A stretch of 64,000 bases of DNA. Origin: Nostoc sp. NIES-3756. GTDB taxonomy: Bacteria; Cyanobacteriota; Cyanobacteriia; Cyanobacteriales; Nostocaceae. Each line of letters begins with the position of its first letter. Position 1 is the stretch's first letter. The notes under the pieces were generated by a model that was not told where the DNA came from, did no database searches, and was given only the letters and a program-made list of their open reading frames with translations. The stretch lies in assembly GCF_001548375.1 (NCBI RefSeq), contig NZ_AP017295.1, forward strand, positions 2,080,501 to 2,144,500, in the 5' to 3' direction. The position numbers and the translations under genes are program-made. This document shows, in pieces, positions 9,114 through 19,893 of the stretch.

Positions 9114-9479
9114 TTCATAATTTCGATTTACACTTGATATCCCCGATTTTTTCCTAATATCGGGGATATTTTGTTATGGTCATTAGTCATTAGTCATTAG
9201 TCAACAGTCCATAGTTACTAATTATTCTCCCCTGCTTCCCCTCCTGGGAGGGGCTAGGGGTGGGTTACTACCTCATCTCCCTCATCTCCCTCATCTCCCT
9301 CATCTCCCCCTACTCCCTCATCCCCGTTAGTAATTCATATCCACGGGGAAAACTTATTAATGGGTAGTGAAGATGCAAAACAAATATCAAATACCAGAAA
9401 TAAACACTGATAAGATTTTCTACTGTACTCAACACCCAGTAATAAAAACCTTTTCCTTCTTAAAACATAGTTAAATCAA
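9114..9479. other. Repeat-filled spacer after ndhB
   Basis: The spacer contains the ndhB terminator, GTCATTA heptamers (9179-9216), a palindromic CCCCTCCTGGGAGGGG block (9238-9266) and (CATCTCCCT)n units (9270-9325). The last ~110 bp are AT-rich and must hold the promoter for the following kinase gene. No gene was seen. Confidence 0.6.
9137..9173 (+). terminator. Rho-independent terminator of ndhB
   Basis: Perfect 11-bp inverted repeat ATATCCCCGAT / ATCGGGGATAT around an 11-nt loop, followed by TTTTG. It lies 24 bp after the ndhB stop codon. Confidence 0.8.
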
Positions 9480-10790
9480 ATGCCTCATACATCAGTTGAA
9501 AATAATTTTATTTTAGTTGTAGACGATACCCTTACAAATCTCGAAATCATATCTGAAGCACTAACTAGTGCAGGTTTTGAAGTAGCTACAGCAACGAATG
9601 GAAAAAAAGCATTTGAACAAATACAAACTAGATTACCAGATTTAATTTTGTTAGATGTGATGATGCCAATAATGGATGGCTTTGAAACTTGTAAGCAATT
9701 GAAGAATTATCCAGAAACTAGAGATATTCCCGTAATATTCATGACAGCTGTTACTGACTCAGATAGTAAAGTAGAAGCGTTAAGTTTAGGTGCAGTTGAT
9801 TACATTACTAAACCTTTTCATAAAGCAGAAGTATTAGCGCGTATTTCTACACATTTACAACTGAGAAACTTGACCAAAAACCTAGAAACTAGAGTAATTG
9901 AGCGTACTTTTGAACTGAATAAAGCATTACAAGATTTACAAGAATCTCAACTTCAGCTTGTACAACAAGAAAAAATGTCTGTGCTTGGTCAATTGATGTC
10001 TGGTTTAGCTCATGAGATTAATAACCCAGTTAGTTGTATTTATGGAAATCTAGGTCATACTCTCACATACTTAGAAAACATGAATCATCTGATTGACCTC
10101 TATCAGCAAAACTATCCTAATCCCGTACCAGAAATTCAAAATGAAATTGATGCAATGGATTTAGATTACATGCGTTCTGATTTACCTAATTTGATTTTTT
10201 CCATGAAAGAAGGTGTGCAGCGCATTCGCGATATCAGTAAGAGTTTACGAATTTTTTCTAGAGCAGATACAGAAAATAAGATTCAGTTTAATATCCATGA
10301 AGGTATTGATAGCACCATTTTAATTCTTAAACATCGATTAAAAAGCATTGGAAATCGTTCTGATATTGAAATCAAGAAGGATTATGGTAATCTACCTTTA
10401 ATTAACTGCTTTCCTGGGCAATTAAATCAGGTTTTTATGAATATATTAGCCAATGCTATCGATGCTTTGGATGAATCATTTAATAGTAAATATGAATCAA
10501 AAATAAATATTGAGATAGATAAACATCCTCAAATCATTATCCAAACAATGTTAATTGAGGATGAAAACCATGTTTTAATTAAGATTAAAGATAATGGTGT
10601 AGGAATATCAAATGAAAACAAAATAAAAGTTTTTGATAGTTTGTTTACTACTAAAGCTGTAGGTAAAGGTACAGGTTTAGGATTATCCATTGCTAGGCAA
10701 ATTATTGTTCAAAAACATGGCGGTCAGATTGAATTTAATTCAGAAATAGGAAAAGGCTCAGAATTTATAATTTATATTCCTGTTGAATAG
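9480..10790 (+). CDS. Receiver-histidine kinase hybrid protein
   Basis: The 436-residue soluble protein begins with a receiver domain (~10-125: VVDDT, phospho-Asp in LILLDVMMPIMDG, ITKPF lysine). A coiled-coil linker leads to a HisKA-like domain with SGLAHEINNPVS and then a HATPase_c domain (N box MNILANAIDALDE, G1 DNGVGI, G2 GTGLGL). Between the His box and the N box is an insert containing IDLYQQNYPNP, DYMRSDLP and IHEGIDSTILIL, typical of a cyanobacterial kinase subfamily. Two neighbours (12184-13215 and 13338-14564) share this insert and are clear paralogues. The N-terminal receiver means it is driven by an upstream phosphodonor rather than by its own sensor. Confidence 0.88.
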   Translation: MPHTSVENNFILVVDDTLTNLEIISEALTSAGFEVATATNGKKAFEQIQTRLPDLILLDVMMPIMDGFETCKQLKNYPETRDIPVIFMTAVTDSDSKVEALSLGAVDYITKPFHKAEVLARISTHLQLRNLTKNLETRVIERTFELNKALQDLQESQLQLVQQEKMSVLGQLMSGLAHEINNPVSCIYGNLGHTLTYLENMNHLIDLYQQNYPNPVPEIQNEIDAMDLDYMRSDLPNLIFSMKEGVQRIRDISKSLRIFSRADTENKIQFNIHEGIDSTILILKHRLKSIGNRSDIEIKKDYGNLPLINCFPGQLNQVFMNILANAIDALDESFNSKYESKINIEIDKHPQIIIQTMLIEDENHVLIKIKDNGVGISNENKIKVFDSLFTTKAVGKGTGLGLSIARQIIVQKHGGQIEFNSEIGKGSEFIIYIPVE

Positions 10791-11016
10791 TCATGATATT
10801 GATATTCTATGTATACACTGCTATTTACCAACAATATTTTTAGCCAAATTGGCAAGCTATATGTGTTAATCCAATAATTGGATATTGATATCTAACAGCG
10901 TTAGCTTTATGAACAATTTGGACTAAGTTCATATTCACTTCGTATGATATGTAAATCTCTGCTGAAAACTAGGGAAATATATTGTTGTAGATATCAAAAT
11001 ACTATAGATAAAACCG

Positions 11017-12168
11017 ATGCTAAAGATAGTAGTATCTCACAGTAATGATCCAGACTCTTTATCAGCAGTTCAAGAAATCATCCGACAGTCAACAAATTCT
11101 CTTCAAGGAAATATCCCTCAGGCGGGAATTTTATTTGCAGCAATTGACTTTGAACATTCCTTAATCCTGCAAAACATTCATCAAGCTTTTCCTGGGATTG
11201 AATTGATTGGTGGAACTACAGACGGAGAAATTTCTTCATTGTTGGAATTTCAGCAGGACTCAATTACTTTAATGTTGTTCTGTTCGGATGACATTGAAAT
11301 TCGCGCAGGCGTAGGTTATCAGGTTTCCCAAAATCCTATTATGGCAACTAGGGAAGCTGTAGAACAAGCCAAAGCCAAAACTAAAGCCACGCCTCAATTA
11401 TGTTTAACCCATCCAGAAAGCCTGACAACTAGTGGTGTGTCTATATTAGATGGTTTAAAAATGGCTTTAGGCGAAAAGTTTCCTATCTTTGGGGGTTTGG
11501 CTGCAGATCAGTCAGCATATCAAAATACCTACCAATTCTTTCAAGCAGAAGTTCTCAGCGATGCTGTACCAATTTTGTTATTCAGTGGAAAAGTCTTATT
11601 TTCTCACGGAGTCGCTAGTGGTTGGCTACCTATTGGCAAAACTAGCAAAGTCACCAAAGTAGATAAAAATATAGTTTATGAAATTGACGGTAAACCTGCT
11701 TTAGAGTTCTACCGATATTATCTTGGCGAACTTCCGCCATCCATAGAAAATCCTGTAGCTGTATTTACTCATGACGAGACTAACTTTTATTTAAGAGCGC
11801 CGATCGCTTACGATGAAAAAACAGGTAGTGTTACATTTTTTGCGGATATTCCTGTACAAGCAACTATTCAAATGGCTGAAGCAGGTAAGCAAGATATTTT
11901 AGCCGCTTCTCAAGCATCATTCATGACTGCTTTCAATAATTACCCAGGTAAAGAACCAGCAGGAGTTATCTTCTTTTCCTGCGTAGCTAGGCGACAAATT
12001 TTAGGTACACAAACCCAACAAGAGTATCTAAATACTAAAAATCTTCTTAATCAGACTTTACCAGCCTGTGGTTTTTATTCTAATGGTGAGATTGCTCCGA
12101 TAGAATCGACAGGTCAAACACATTTTCATAATGAAACTTTTGTCACTTTAATTTTAGGTACTTGTTAA
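11017..12168 (+). CDS. FIST domain sensory protein
   Basis: The 383-residue protein matches FIST_N plus FIST_C (F-box and intracellular signal transduction) domains. Markers include the early GILFAAIDFEH region, the GIELIGGTTDGEIS motif (~65-80), FPIFGGLAADQ (~160) and the C-terminal PAGVIFFSCVARR..GFYSNGEIAP block. FIST domains are proposed to bind small ligands such as amino acids and are often coupled to kinases or methyl-accepting proteins. It has no membrane segment. The kinase gene starts 15 bp downstream, so the two are almost certainly co-transcribed and FIST is the likely input to that kinase. Confidence 0.87.
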   Translation: MLKIVVSHSNDPDSLSAVQEIIRQSTNSLQGNIPQAGILFAAIDFEHSLILQNIHQAFPGIELIGGTTDGEISSLLEFQQDSITLMLFCSDDIEIRAGVGYQVSQNPIMATREAVEQAKAKTKATPQLCLTHPESLTTSGVSILDGLKMALGEKFPIFGGLAADQSAYQNTYQFFQAEVLSDAVPILLFSGKVLFSHGVASGWLPIGKTSKVTKVDKNIVYEIDGKPALEFYRYYLGELPPSIENPVAVFTHDETNFYLRAPIAYDEKTGSVTFFADIPVQATIQMAEAGKQDILAASQASFMTAFNNYPGKEPAGVIFFSCVARRQILGTQTQQEYLNTKNLLNQTLPACGFYSNGEIAPIESTGQTHFHNETFVTLILGTC

Positions 12169-12183
12169 GATATTAGGATTAAT

Positions 12184-13215
12184 ATGGATTTTGAACAGGA
12201 AATTAAGAACCTGGAAAAAGCTAACAGAATCCTTCAGAAAAAATTAGAACGTTCTGAAGCTGACAGAGTGAAGTTGGAGGAAACTAATTCTAAAAAAGAG
12301 GCATTGCTGAAGAAAGTAATTGATGAACTTCAAGAATCGAAACTTCAATTAGAAGAAAGAGGTAAGGAATTAGAAAAAACCCTTTTTCATTTACAAACAA
12401 TGCAGGATAAGATGGTTGCTTTAGGTAGTATGGTTGCCGATGTAGCACACGAGATTAATAATCCCGTGGGATTTATCATCGGTAATATTAATCCAGCATT
12501 TGAGTATATTCATGACTTGTTTGACTTAATTGACCTTTATCAACAAAACTACCCTAATCCATGTCCAGAAATTAAAGCAGAGATGGCTGCAATGGATTTT
12601 GATTATATACGTGAAGATTTACCTAAATTAATTTATTCGATGAAAGAGGGAACTACTCGTATTAGCAATCTCAGCAATAGTTTACGGACTTTTACTCGAT
12701 CAGATACGGAATATAAAGTACAATTTGATATTCATGAAGGTCTTGATAGTACGCTGTGCATTCTTCAACATCGGTTAAAGGCTAATCAAGATCGTCCTCA
12801 AATACAGGTAATTAAGAAATATGAGGAAATTCCTATAATTAAATGTTTTCCTGGTCAATTAAATCAGGTATTTATGAATATCTTAGCTAATGCTGTTGAT
12901 GCTTTAGAAGAGTCTAACTTAGGATTGAGTTTTGCAGAGATTGAAAAGAAAAACAATCAAATTATGATTGCAACAAATTTAGCTACTAATAATTGTATTG
13001 TAATTCAAATTAAAGATAATGGCTGTGGTATCCCAGAAGATATAAAATCCAAAGTATTTGCTCATTCATTTACTACTAAACCTGTTGGGAAAGGTACAGG
13101 ATTAGGATTAGCGATCGCACAACAAATCATACTCCAAAAACATGGAGGAACATTAGAGCTAAATTCTGTTGTAGGGGAAGGTTCTGAATTTATAATTACC
13201 CTCCCTATTGAATAA
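12184..13215 (+). CDS. Sensor histidine kinase with N-terminal coiled coil
   Basis: The 343-residue kinase has no sensor domain. Residues 1-80 are a long coiled coil (LEKANRILQKKLERSEADR onward), then a phosphoacceptor box DVAHEINNPVGF (~98), the LIDLYQQNYPNP insert and a HATPase_c domain with MNILANAVDALEE, DNGCGI and GTGLGL. It is a paralogue of the kinases at 9480 and 13338. The 15-bp gap to the FIST gene and the lack of its own input domain suggest that the FIST protein signals through it. The coiled coil could dock FIST or drive dimerisation. No receiver is present, so phosphate must pass to a separate regulator, perhaps one of the neighbouring receiver domains. Confidence 0.87.
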   Translation: MDFEQEIKNLEKANRILQKKLERSEADRVKLEETNSKKEALLKKVIDELQESKLQLEERGKELEKTLFHLQTMQDKMVALGSMVADVAHEINNPVGFIIGNINPAFEYIHDLFDLIDLYQQNYPNPCPEIKAEMAAMDFDYIREDLPKLIYSMKEGTTRISNLSNSLRTFTRSDTEYKVQFDIHEGLDSTLCILQHRLKANQDRPQIQVIKKYEEIPIIKCFPGQLNQVFMNILANAVDALEESNLGLSFAEIEKKNNQIMIATNLATNNCIVIQIKDNGCGIPEDIKSKVFAHSFTTKPVGKGTGLGLAIAQQIILQKHGGTLELNSVVGEGSEFIITLPIE

Positions 13216-13236
13216 TTTTGCAGGGGAATGAGGGAG

Positions 13237-13333
13237 TAACCCACCCCTAGTCCTTCCTGAGAGGGGAACAGGAGATGAGGAAGACAAGGAAGACAAAACT
13301 CAGCACGCGCTAAACGCGCCGCTACCGCTAACA
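13237..13333. repeat. Two dispersed repeats in a convergent spacer
   Basis: Positions 13237-13267 are a diverged inverted copy of the CCCCTCCTGGGAGGGG block. Positions 13298-13333 are a 36-bp repeat (ACTCAGCACGCGCTAAACGC onward) that recurs at 36451-36486 with two differences. Both lie between the convergent kinase genes. Confidence 0.7.
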
Positions 13334-13337
13334 GCAC

Positions 13338-14564
13338 TCAGCACTCATCACTTACTTGCTGAATGGGGATGGTGATTAAAAATTGTGCGCCTTCGCCGGG
13401 GGTGGATTTTACTTGTAGAGTACCGTTGTGTTTTTCTACTATAATCTCATGGGCGATCGCTAAACCCAAACCCGTACCTTTACCTAAAGGCTTGGTAGTA
13501 AAAAATTGCTCAAATATAGTTTGTTGTACTTCTGGGGGAATACCAACCCCGTTGTCAGCGATTTCTACTAATATCGATTTTTTATCATCCGTAACGGCTG
13601 TGCGAATCCAAATTGTTAGTTCATGAGTTATTTCTGCGTTAATTACTGCCTCTTCTAAAGCATCAATAGCATTAGAAAGCAGATTCATGAATACTTGATT
13701 CAGTTTTCCAGCGTAACATTCTACCAAAGGTATGTCACCATACTCTTTGATAACATTAATTATTGGTCTTGTGGGTGCAGCTTTAAGGCGATGGCTTAAA
13801 ATGATGAGTGTGCTATCAATGCCTTCATGGATGTTAAATAGTTGAAATTCTGCATCTTCTAGTCTAGAGAATAAGCGGAGCGATCGCACAATTTTTTCAA
13901 CACGCTCAGTTCCCATTGCTAGTGAAGATAATAAATGTGGCAAGTCTTTTTTAATAAACTCTAATTCAATCTCTTGAGAAAATTTTTGAATCTCTGGGAT
14001 GGCATTAATTGTATGGTCTTCGTATAACTTGATTAAATTTAATAAATCTGTAATATAGTTTTGAGCATGAATCAAATTTCCATAAACAAAATTGACCGGA
14101 TTATTGATTTCATGAGCAATCCCTGCCACTAATTGGCCTAAAGAAGACATCTTTTCTTCTTGTGCTAACCTTAATTGAGTCCTTCGTAATTCTAAGTGGA
14201 CGTTGATTCTTGCTAATACTTCTTCATGTTGAATCGGTTTAGTAATATAATCTACTGCTCCTAGTTGTAAACCTTTGACTTTATCAACTGTATCCGTCCG
14301 AGCAGTCATAAAAATGACAGGAATGTCTTTAGTTTTGGGATTAGCTTTTAGTTGACGACAAGTTTCAAATCCATCAATCCCAGGCATCATTACATCTAAT
14401 AAAATTAAATTGGGTAATGCTTCTTTGGCTTTAGCTAAAGCACTTTGTCCATTTTTAGCTACAGAAACTCGAAAACCTGCCTGATTAAGAAGGTCAAATA
14501 AAACTTTGATGTTAGTTGGAATATCATCTACAATTAAGATTGAGTTATTTATGGGACTGCTCAT
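13338..14564 (-). CDS. Receiver-histidine kinase hybrid protein
   Basis: The 408-residue protein has an N-terminal receiver (~8-125: IVDDIPTN, phospho-Asp in LILLDVMMPGIDG, ITKPIQ lysine), a short linker, the phosphoacceptor box AGIAHEINNPVN, and a HATPase_c domain with MNLLSNAIDALEE, DNGVGI and GTGLGL. The domain order and the IHEGIDSTLIIL insert match the protein encoded at 9480-10790, so the two arose by duplication and now lie on opposite strands with the FIST-kinase pair between them. The stop is followed by dispersed repeats. Signal and target are unknown. Confidence 0.87.
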   Translation of the reverse strand: MSSPINNSILIVDDIPTNIKVLFDLLNQAGFRVSVAKNGQSALAKAKEALPNLILLDVMMPGIDGFETCRQLKANPKTKDIPVIFMTARTDTVDKVKGLQLGAVDYITKPIQHEEVLARINVHLELRRTQLRLAQEEKMSSLGQLVAGIAHEINNPVNFVYGNLIHAQNYITDLLNLIKLYEDHTINAIPEIQKFSQEIELEFIKKDLPHLLSSLAMGTERVEKIVRSLRLFSRLEDAEFQLFNIHEGIDSTLIILSHRLKAAPTRPIINVIKEYGDIPLVECYAGKLNQVFMNLLSNAIDALEEAVINAEITHELTIWIRTAVTDDKKSILVEIADNGVGIPPEVQQTIFEQFFTTKPLGKGTGLGLAIAHEIIVEKHNGTLQVKSTPGEGAQFLITIPIQQVSDEC

Positions 14565-14649
14565 CTGATAATCCTGTAAAACATCTTAGTTTTAGCTTCA
14601 TTTTGATTTAGGCATTTTCCGAAAAATTACCTATGTATAATAATTAAAA

Positions 14650-17466
14650 TTAGGCAGATAAATAAGGTTGAATCATTGCTACTATCTCCTCATCTTCAAA
14701 CTCTGCAACTAATTCCGAGAGTTTATTAGAAAAACCTGTATATTTTTCATCTAATTGCCTAATTCTGTTTATCTCCTCTTGAATACCCATTACATAACCT
14801 GTTTTAGCAGCTTGATATAGATTAACTAATTCTGTAGCAGGGGGAAATATAATTTCCTCGAGATGGCAATATGTTTTTGCCAAGGAGTGATCCTGAGAAG
14901 CATAACTCCAGTTTAACAATAGATAACGTTGTAATATATTAAACAATTCTTCCGTATTTATGGGCTTTGCTAGGAAATCGTTACAGCCTGCTTCCTGACT
15001 TTGTTGACGAGTGAAGTTAGACACACTAGCAGAAGAAGCGATGATCACTGTGTTCTGAAATTCTGTTTGCGAACGGAGAATTTGTGTCATCTGGAAGCCA
15101 TCAATTTCAGGCATGGCTAAATCTGTAATAATTAAATCTGGTTGACAAGCTTTTGCCTGATCTAAACCCTCGTGTCCGTCACTAGCCTCAATTAATTTGA
15201 ATCCCAATGGGGTTAATAAATTAGCAAAAACTGACCGATTCTCCCAAACATCATCAACAATTAAAATAGTTTTTAGCTGTCCTTTGTAACCGATTATATT
15301 TTTGTTAATTTTAGATGATTTAGGCAATTTTATAGCATCTACTATTGGCAAATTTAAGTCGAACCAAAACTTAGTTCCTTGTCCATAATTACTCTCAACT
15401 TGAATTTTGCTACCCATCAATTCTATAATTTGACTACTAATTGCCAACCCTAAACCTGTACCTTCTGATTTGTGTGAATTATCTCCTACTTGTTCAAAAG
15501 GCAAAAAGATTTTCTTGAGTTGTTCGGTTGTCATTCCGATACCTGTATCCTCAATTTTAAATCTAATTTTACTGACTGGTAAATGCTGATACTTATCAGT
15601 GATTGTTATTGCGTCTGTGCTACTAATGATTTCTACAATAAAAGTAACTGTTCCCTGTTTGGTAAACTTAACAGCATTACCTACTATGTTGATTAAAACT
15701 TGGCGCAAACGTTTTTCATCAGTATAAACAGCCGTTGGTAGTTGATGGTGTACCTGATAGATAAATTTAATTTGTTTCTGTTCAGCTTTAATGCGACAAA
15801 TATCACAAACTCCGGAAATTAATTGTTCTAAATTAGATTCTATAGGGTAAAGTTCTAATTTTTTAGCTTCGATTTTGGCAATATCTAAAATATCATTAAT
15901 TAATGTCAGTAAATGAGAACCACACTCATAAATAATCTGAAAACCTTCCATTTGCTCATCAGTCGCACTGGCATCTAGTTGGAGAATCTGAGCATAGCCA
16001 AGAATACCATTTAGGGGAGTGCGTAATTCATGGCTCATATTAGCTAAAAATTCACTTTTGGCACGGTTAGCTGCATCGGCTGCTTCCTTGGCGGCTGTAA
16101 TTTCTGCTGTTCTTTGTGCAACTCGTTTTTCTAATTCCTGATTAGTCTGTTCTAAAGCTGCAAAAGAATCGCGTAACTGTCCAGCCATTTTATTAAAAGA
16201 TGTGGATAAAATGCTGAGTTCTTTTAATTCAGGAATTGTCACTTCTTGGGCAAGGTTGCCAGAGGCGATCGCACTACTAGCTTGAGTTAACTGTAAAATA
16301 GGACGAACAATCCAACGGGAAGTATACACGCCCATTATGGTGGCTATCATCAGCGCCCCCAAGCATAGTAAAATAGTTGTGCGATTATTAGTATGAATTT
16401 GTCCCATGAAATCTTTTTCAGGCACAATCACAACTACTAACCAATCCAAACCTAATTGATCATTCCAAGGTTTGACTTGCACAAAATATTTTTCACCTTG
16501 CAGTTCTATCAAAGATTGTTGATAATCTTGAATATTTTTCAGTTGACCAAACTTTTGCTGAAGATAATTGCTGGTCTTTTGAATTAAATAATCATTGCTT
16601 TGAAATGCTGATACCCTTTGTGCCTTGCCATTAATCACATCATATGGTGATTCTTGATTGGAAGCTGCAACTATTAAACCAGAGCGTTCTATAATAAATA
16701 CTTGACCTGTTTGACCCACCTTCAAATTGGCAAGAAATCGACTGATTTGTGATAAGATTAAATCAACACTTAGTACCCCAAGAAACTTATTCTTTTTATC
16801 ATTTATGGGGTAACTTGCCGATATAGATAAGATGTTTGGTTTATCTTCCCATTGGTAAATCTGACTCCAAATAGGTTTCGTCACATTAACAGCATCTGAA
16901 TACCAGGCTTCTACGCGAGGATCATAATTTTTGACGGCTGTTAATTTTAGGCGATCGCCTTGATTATTAGTATCGTAGACATAGAGTTTACCAATTCCCT
17001 GCTTTTGGGAAACTTCATTAATTAATAAACTACCGTTGTTTAACCGTTCAACACCAATAAACTCCCCTTGGGGATTAGCAAAACTAATATAACCAACATT
17101 GAATACCTGCATTTGCTGCCAAAAATAGCGCCCTGTTAGCTGAAAATCCTCTAAATTCAGCATTCCTAGCTTTGCAGCATCCACATTAATTTGATTAATC
17201 TGATGAGGAGTTGCTAGATAAGTGTCTAGATGTTGATCAACTAGCCCATTCACCTTCATCATCCACTGATCAGCCAGTTCATTGACTGCCTTCTGTCCAT
17301 TTCTAAAAGACAAATAGCCCACCAGACTGACTGCGGTGAAAGTTTGCAGTACAAACGGAATTATTAAAATCAGGCGCAAAGGCAACTTTCGAGCGGTTTG
17401 AACACCGGAATGAATCATTGTTTTAACTTGCAGCTGCAAAGAAGGCTTAGTGTCATTATTTGGCAT
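14650..17466 (-). CDS. Membrane hybrid histidine kinase (Cache, HAMP, HisKA, HATPase, receiver)
   Basis: The large sensor (938 aa from the chosen start) has a first membrane helix ([20 protein letters not shown]), a ~300-residue extracytoplasmic double-Cache domain, a second helix ([17 protein letters not shown]), HAMP, and a coiled coil. HisKA follows with [12 protein letters not shown], then HATPase_c ([21 protein letters not shown]), and a receiver with [18 protein letters not shown] and FLAKPI. The C-terminal ~70 residues have no recognised domain. The frame extends upstream to 17565, but the ATG at 17466 with AAGGAG upstream gives a normal N terminus, so it is preferred. Cache domains usually bind small organic ligands. 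The phosphate may reach the adjacent receiver-kinases. Confidence 0.88.
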   Translation of the reverse strand: MPNNDTKPSLQLQVKTMIHSGVQTARKLPLRLILIIPFVLQTFTAVSLVGYLSFRNGQKAVNELADQWMMKVNGLVDQHLDTYLATPHQINQINVDAAKLGMLNLEDFQLTGRYFWQQMQVFNVGYISFANPQGEFIGVERLNNGSLLINEVSQKQGIGKLYVYDTNNQGDRLKLTAVKNYDPRVEAWYSDAVNVTKPIWSQIYQWEDKPNILSISASYPINDKKNKFLGVLSVDLILSQISRFLANLKVGQTGQVFIIERSGLIVAASNQESPYDVINGKAQRVSAFQSNDYLIQKTSNYLQQKFGQLKNIQDYQQSLIELQGEKYFVQVKPWNDQLGLDWLVVVIVPEKDFMGQIHTNNRTTILLCLGALMIATIMGVYTSRWIVRPILQLTQASSAIASGNLAQEVTIPELKELSILSTSFNKMAGQLRDSFAALEQTNQELEKRVAQRTAEITAAKEAADAANRAKSEFLANMSHELRTPLNGILGYAQILQLDASATDEQMEGFQIIYECGSHLLTLINDILDIAKIEAKKLELYPIESNLEQLISGVCDICRIKAEQKQIKFIYQVHHQLPTAVYTDEKRLRQVLINIVGNAVKFTKQGTVTFIVEIISSTDAITITDKYQHLPVSKIRFKIEDTGIGMTTEQLKKIFLPFEQVGDNSHKSEGTGLGLAISSQIIELMGSKIQVESNYGQGTKFWFDLNLPIVDAIKLPKSSKINKNIIGYKGQLKTILIVDDVWENRSVFANLLTPLGFKLIEASDGHEGLDQAKACQPDLIITDLAMPEIDGFQMTQILRSQTEFQNTVIIASSASVSNFTRQQSQEAGCNDFLAKPINTEELFNILQRYLLLNWSYASQDHSLAKTYCHLEEIIFPPATELVNLYQAAKTGYVMGIQEEINRIRQLDEKYTGFSNKLSELVAEFEDEEIVAMIQPYLSA

Positions 17467-17686
17467 TATTTTGCCCACTCCTTCAGCTTCAATATCACAA
17501 CACTGTTCATTTTTGGTTGCACAATCCCACTTCAAAACAAGGGCTAACACTGGAACATAGCCCATTGCGCCTTCAGTATTAGAGCATAAATTATGCTGGT
17601 CTTAACTATATCAACTTTATCCCCAGTATCAAAATATTGGCTTGATATTGACAGTGTTTATACCATTAATTAGGAATAGAGGAGAG

Positions 17687-17719
17687 TGACTGTTGACTGT
17701 TGACTGTTGACTGTTGACT
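17687..17719. repeat. Tandem TGACTGT heptamers
   Basis: Five TGACTGT units lie just after the stop codon of the WD40 gene on the minus strand and just upstream of the large kinase gene. Confidence 0.75.
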
Positions 17720-17725
17720 AAATAA

Positions 17726-19522
17726 TCAACTTCTCTGCCAAATTTTAATCGTCTTATCCAAACTGCCACTGACTAGCATTTCTCCAGAAGTGGTAAAAGT
17801 GAGTGCTGTGACAATATCAGTGTGTCCTGTAAAGGTAGCTAACAATTCCCCTGTTTCCAGATGCCACAATTTGATAGTCTGATCAGCGCTAGCACTGGCA
17901 ATAATTTGTTCATCGGGACTTAAGGCGATCGCATACACTTTATCTGTATGTCCCTTAAGAGTGCGGATTAATTTTCCCGTCGCTAAGTGCCAAATTTTAA
18001 TCGTCTGATCCCAACTCCCACTAATCAGCAGTTGTCCATCTTTACTCATCACCAAAGAACGGACAATATGAGCATGACCTGTAAGAATATGTGATGGTTG
18101 TGCATCTTTGAGATTTTTCCCTACCCAAGAACCAGAAGTTTGCCAAACTTTGATTTTGCGATAACTACCTGTAACTAAAGTTTGTCCATCTCTGCTTAAA
18201 AAGAGCGAATGAGCAGCTGTATCATCTAGAGACAAGATAGCTTTGACCTGACGGTGCATTAAATCCCAAAATAAAATTCTTCTGTCATCGCCACCAGTCG
18301 CCAGCATTTGTCCGTCGGGAGTGAAAGCCACACACCGCACAACACCATTATGCTTATGCAGAATATCAATTAAATCTAGTGCGCCTGTATGCCAAATTTT
18401 AATAGTGGAGTCTGCACCGCCACTGACTAACATTTGCCCATCAGCACTAAAAGCTAGTGAATTTATTTCATCTACTATCCCAGAGACATTCCAAGGATAT
18501 TCTGACAAAGTATCAATTAATTCACCTTGACTTAAATCCCATAACTTTGTCTCTCCCTTACTACCACTAGCTAATATTGGCAACCCATTTTCACATCTAG
18601 TACTAAAAGCTAAACAATTAATTCCTCTAGTGTGTCCTCTCAATGTTTGCCAACATTCCCAATCACCGATAATTTCTTTACGGGGATGTTCTGAAGGTAC
18701 AGTTTGGATAGTTTCTGGTATTGTTCTTTCAATCACTATTGGCAGACAATCAAGTTTTGCTTGTTTTTTCGCAGTTAGTGATTCCAAATACCAACTTAAT
18801 CCGCCTGCATATAGCAAATGGCTGGGAGTAAAATATAGTTTTGGTTCAGTTAAAGCTATTTCACTTGTTGGTAAAAAGCCTGCAATTACAGCTTGTTTTT
18901 CATAACCAAGTTTACCTGTAGATGGATAGAACAAACACAAGAAGATTAATACTTGGTGAGTTTTCAAGTCTTCTTGAGTAACTGACCACTTAATTTTATC
19001 TTTCTTGATACCATTAAAACTCTCTCCATCTGCTACATAGACTTGCACGCTGAGTTTCGGGTTATCCGCTAATACATATGTAAATTTGCTTTCACCGCGC
19101 AAATTGCCCTCATCATCTAGTACCATGTTTTTCACAGTATCTTGGGGTAACTTTTTGAGTAACTTACCCAAACGTTCAATGATGATGCGATCGACAATTT
19201 GTTCTCGCAAGAAATAATCTTCTGCTTGCTGCTGGAAGTAGATAGGGAAAGGAATTGTCCAGTCAGGCGGTTCAGGATATTCAGGCGGGATGGGGGGCGG
19301 ATTTTTCGCAAGGATTTCGGCTTGGCGGCGAGAAACTTCCAGAATTTTGGCAAATGGCTCCCCCCAAAATGCCATAATTTCGCTGTGGCACCCTTTTACT
19401 TGACTTTCCAACAAAGACAGATCGTAAGTCTTGGGTTTTTTCACACGGAGAAGGAAGTCAGCTTGTTGAGCTTTGAGTAAGCTAATCCAATCCATCTGCA
19501 TTCCTGTGGCACAATTTAGCAT
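17726..19522 (-). CDS. WD40-repeat protein with uncharacterised N-terminal domain
   Basis: The protein (598 aa) has a ~290-residue N-terminal region without a recognised domain, followed by about seven WD40 repeats (~290-598) that should close one beta propeller. The repeats end in the usual WD-type dipeptides (KLWDL, KIWHT, LFWDL, KIWHL, KIWQR). The N-terminal part contains a Pro-rich stretch near residues 75-90 and a QQAEDYFLREQIVDRIIIERLGKLL-type helical region, and looks soluble. ATGs at 19501 and 19495 are alternative starts. The repeats are diverged, unlike the near-identical ones at 42703-44032. It is likely a scaffold; the partner is unknown. Confidence 0.8.
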   Translation of the reverse strand: MLNCATGMQMDWISLLKAQQADFLLRVKKPKTYDLSLLESQVKGCHSEIMAFWGEPFAKILEVSRRQAEILAKNPPPIPPEYPEPPDWTIPFPIYFQQQAEDYFLREQIVDRIIIERLGKLLKKLPQDTVKNMVLDDEGNLRGESKFTYVLADNPKLSVQVYVADGESFNGIKKDKIKWSVTQEDLKTHQVLIFLCLFYPSTGKLGYEKQAVIAGFLPTSEIALTEPKLYFTPSHLLYAGGLSWYLESLTAKKQAKLDCLPIVIERTIPETIQTVPSEHPRKEIIGDWECWQTLRGHTRGINCLAFSTRCENGLPILASGSKGETKLWDLSQGELIDTLSEYPWNVSGIVDEINSLAFSADGQMLVSGGADSTIKIWHTGALDLIDILHKHNGVVRCVAFTPDGQMLATGGDDRRILFWDLMHRQVKAILSLDDTAAHSLFLSRDGQTLVTGSYRKIKVWQTSGSWVGKNLKDAQPSHILTGHAHIVRSLVMSKDGQLLISGSWDQTIKIWHLATGKLIRTLKGHTDKVYAIALSPDEQIIASASADQTIKLWHLETGELLATFTGHTDIVTALTFTTSGEMLVSGSLDKTIKIWQRS

Positions 19523-19893
19523 ACCTAAGGTAAGTTATACCAATGCAATTAATCAAGTTTATAACTTCTAGTTAATTAAAAATTCCGTAATCCTCGCAGT
19601 CTAATAGAACACAATCACAAGCAAAGTTCGCAGAGAGTTTCCAAATCAAAAGGATTTGTAGCCTTGATTGCTTGATGTGACTACGATAGGAAGAATTTCC
19701 ATGAAGTCCACCAATTCTAACTAATCTTAACCAAGGGATACTGTTGCCCCAGAACAGTTATAGTTCTAAAGAAGAGTATGATTTTACTGAGTTTTGGATA
19801 AAAGGAACTCAGAAAAATTGTTTGAGGTTAAGCTCAGTTTATATTCAATCAAAGCTATACTTGCAGTTTGTAATTAATGATATATGGTTAATA
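19523..19893. other. AT-rich spacer without recognisable genes
   Basis: No gene, hairpin terminator or repeat was seen in this 370-bp gap. It holds the upstream region of the WD40 gene and the end of the small membrane protein gene. A 70-codon open frame at 19744-19956 runs into the opposite-strand gene and has no supporting features. Confidence 0.4.
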
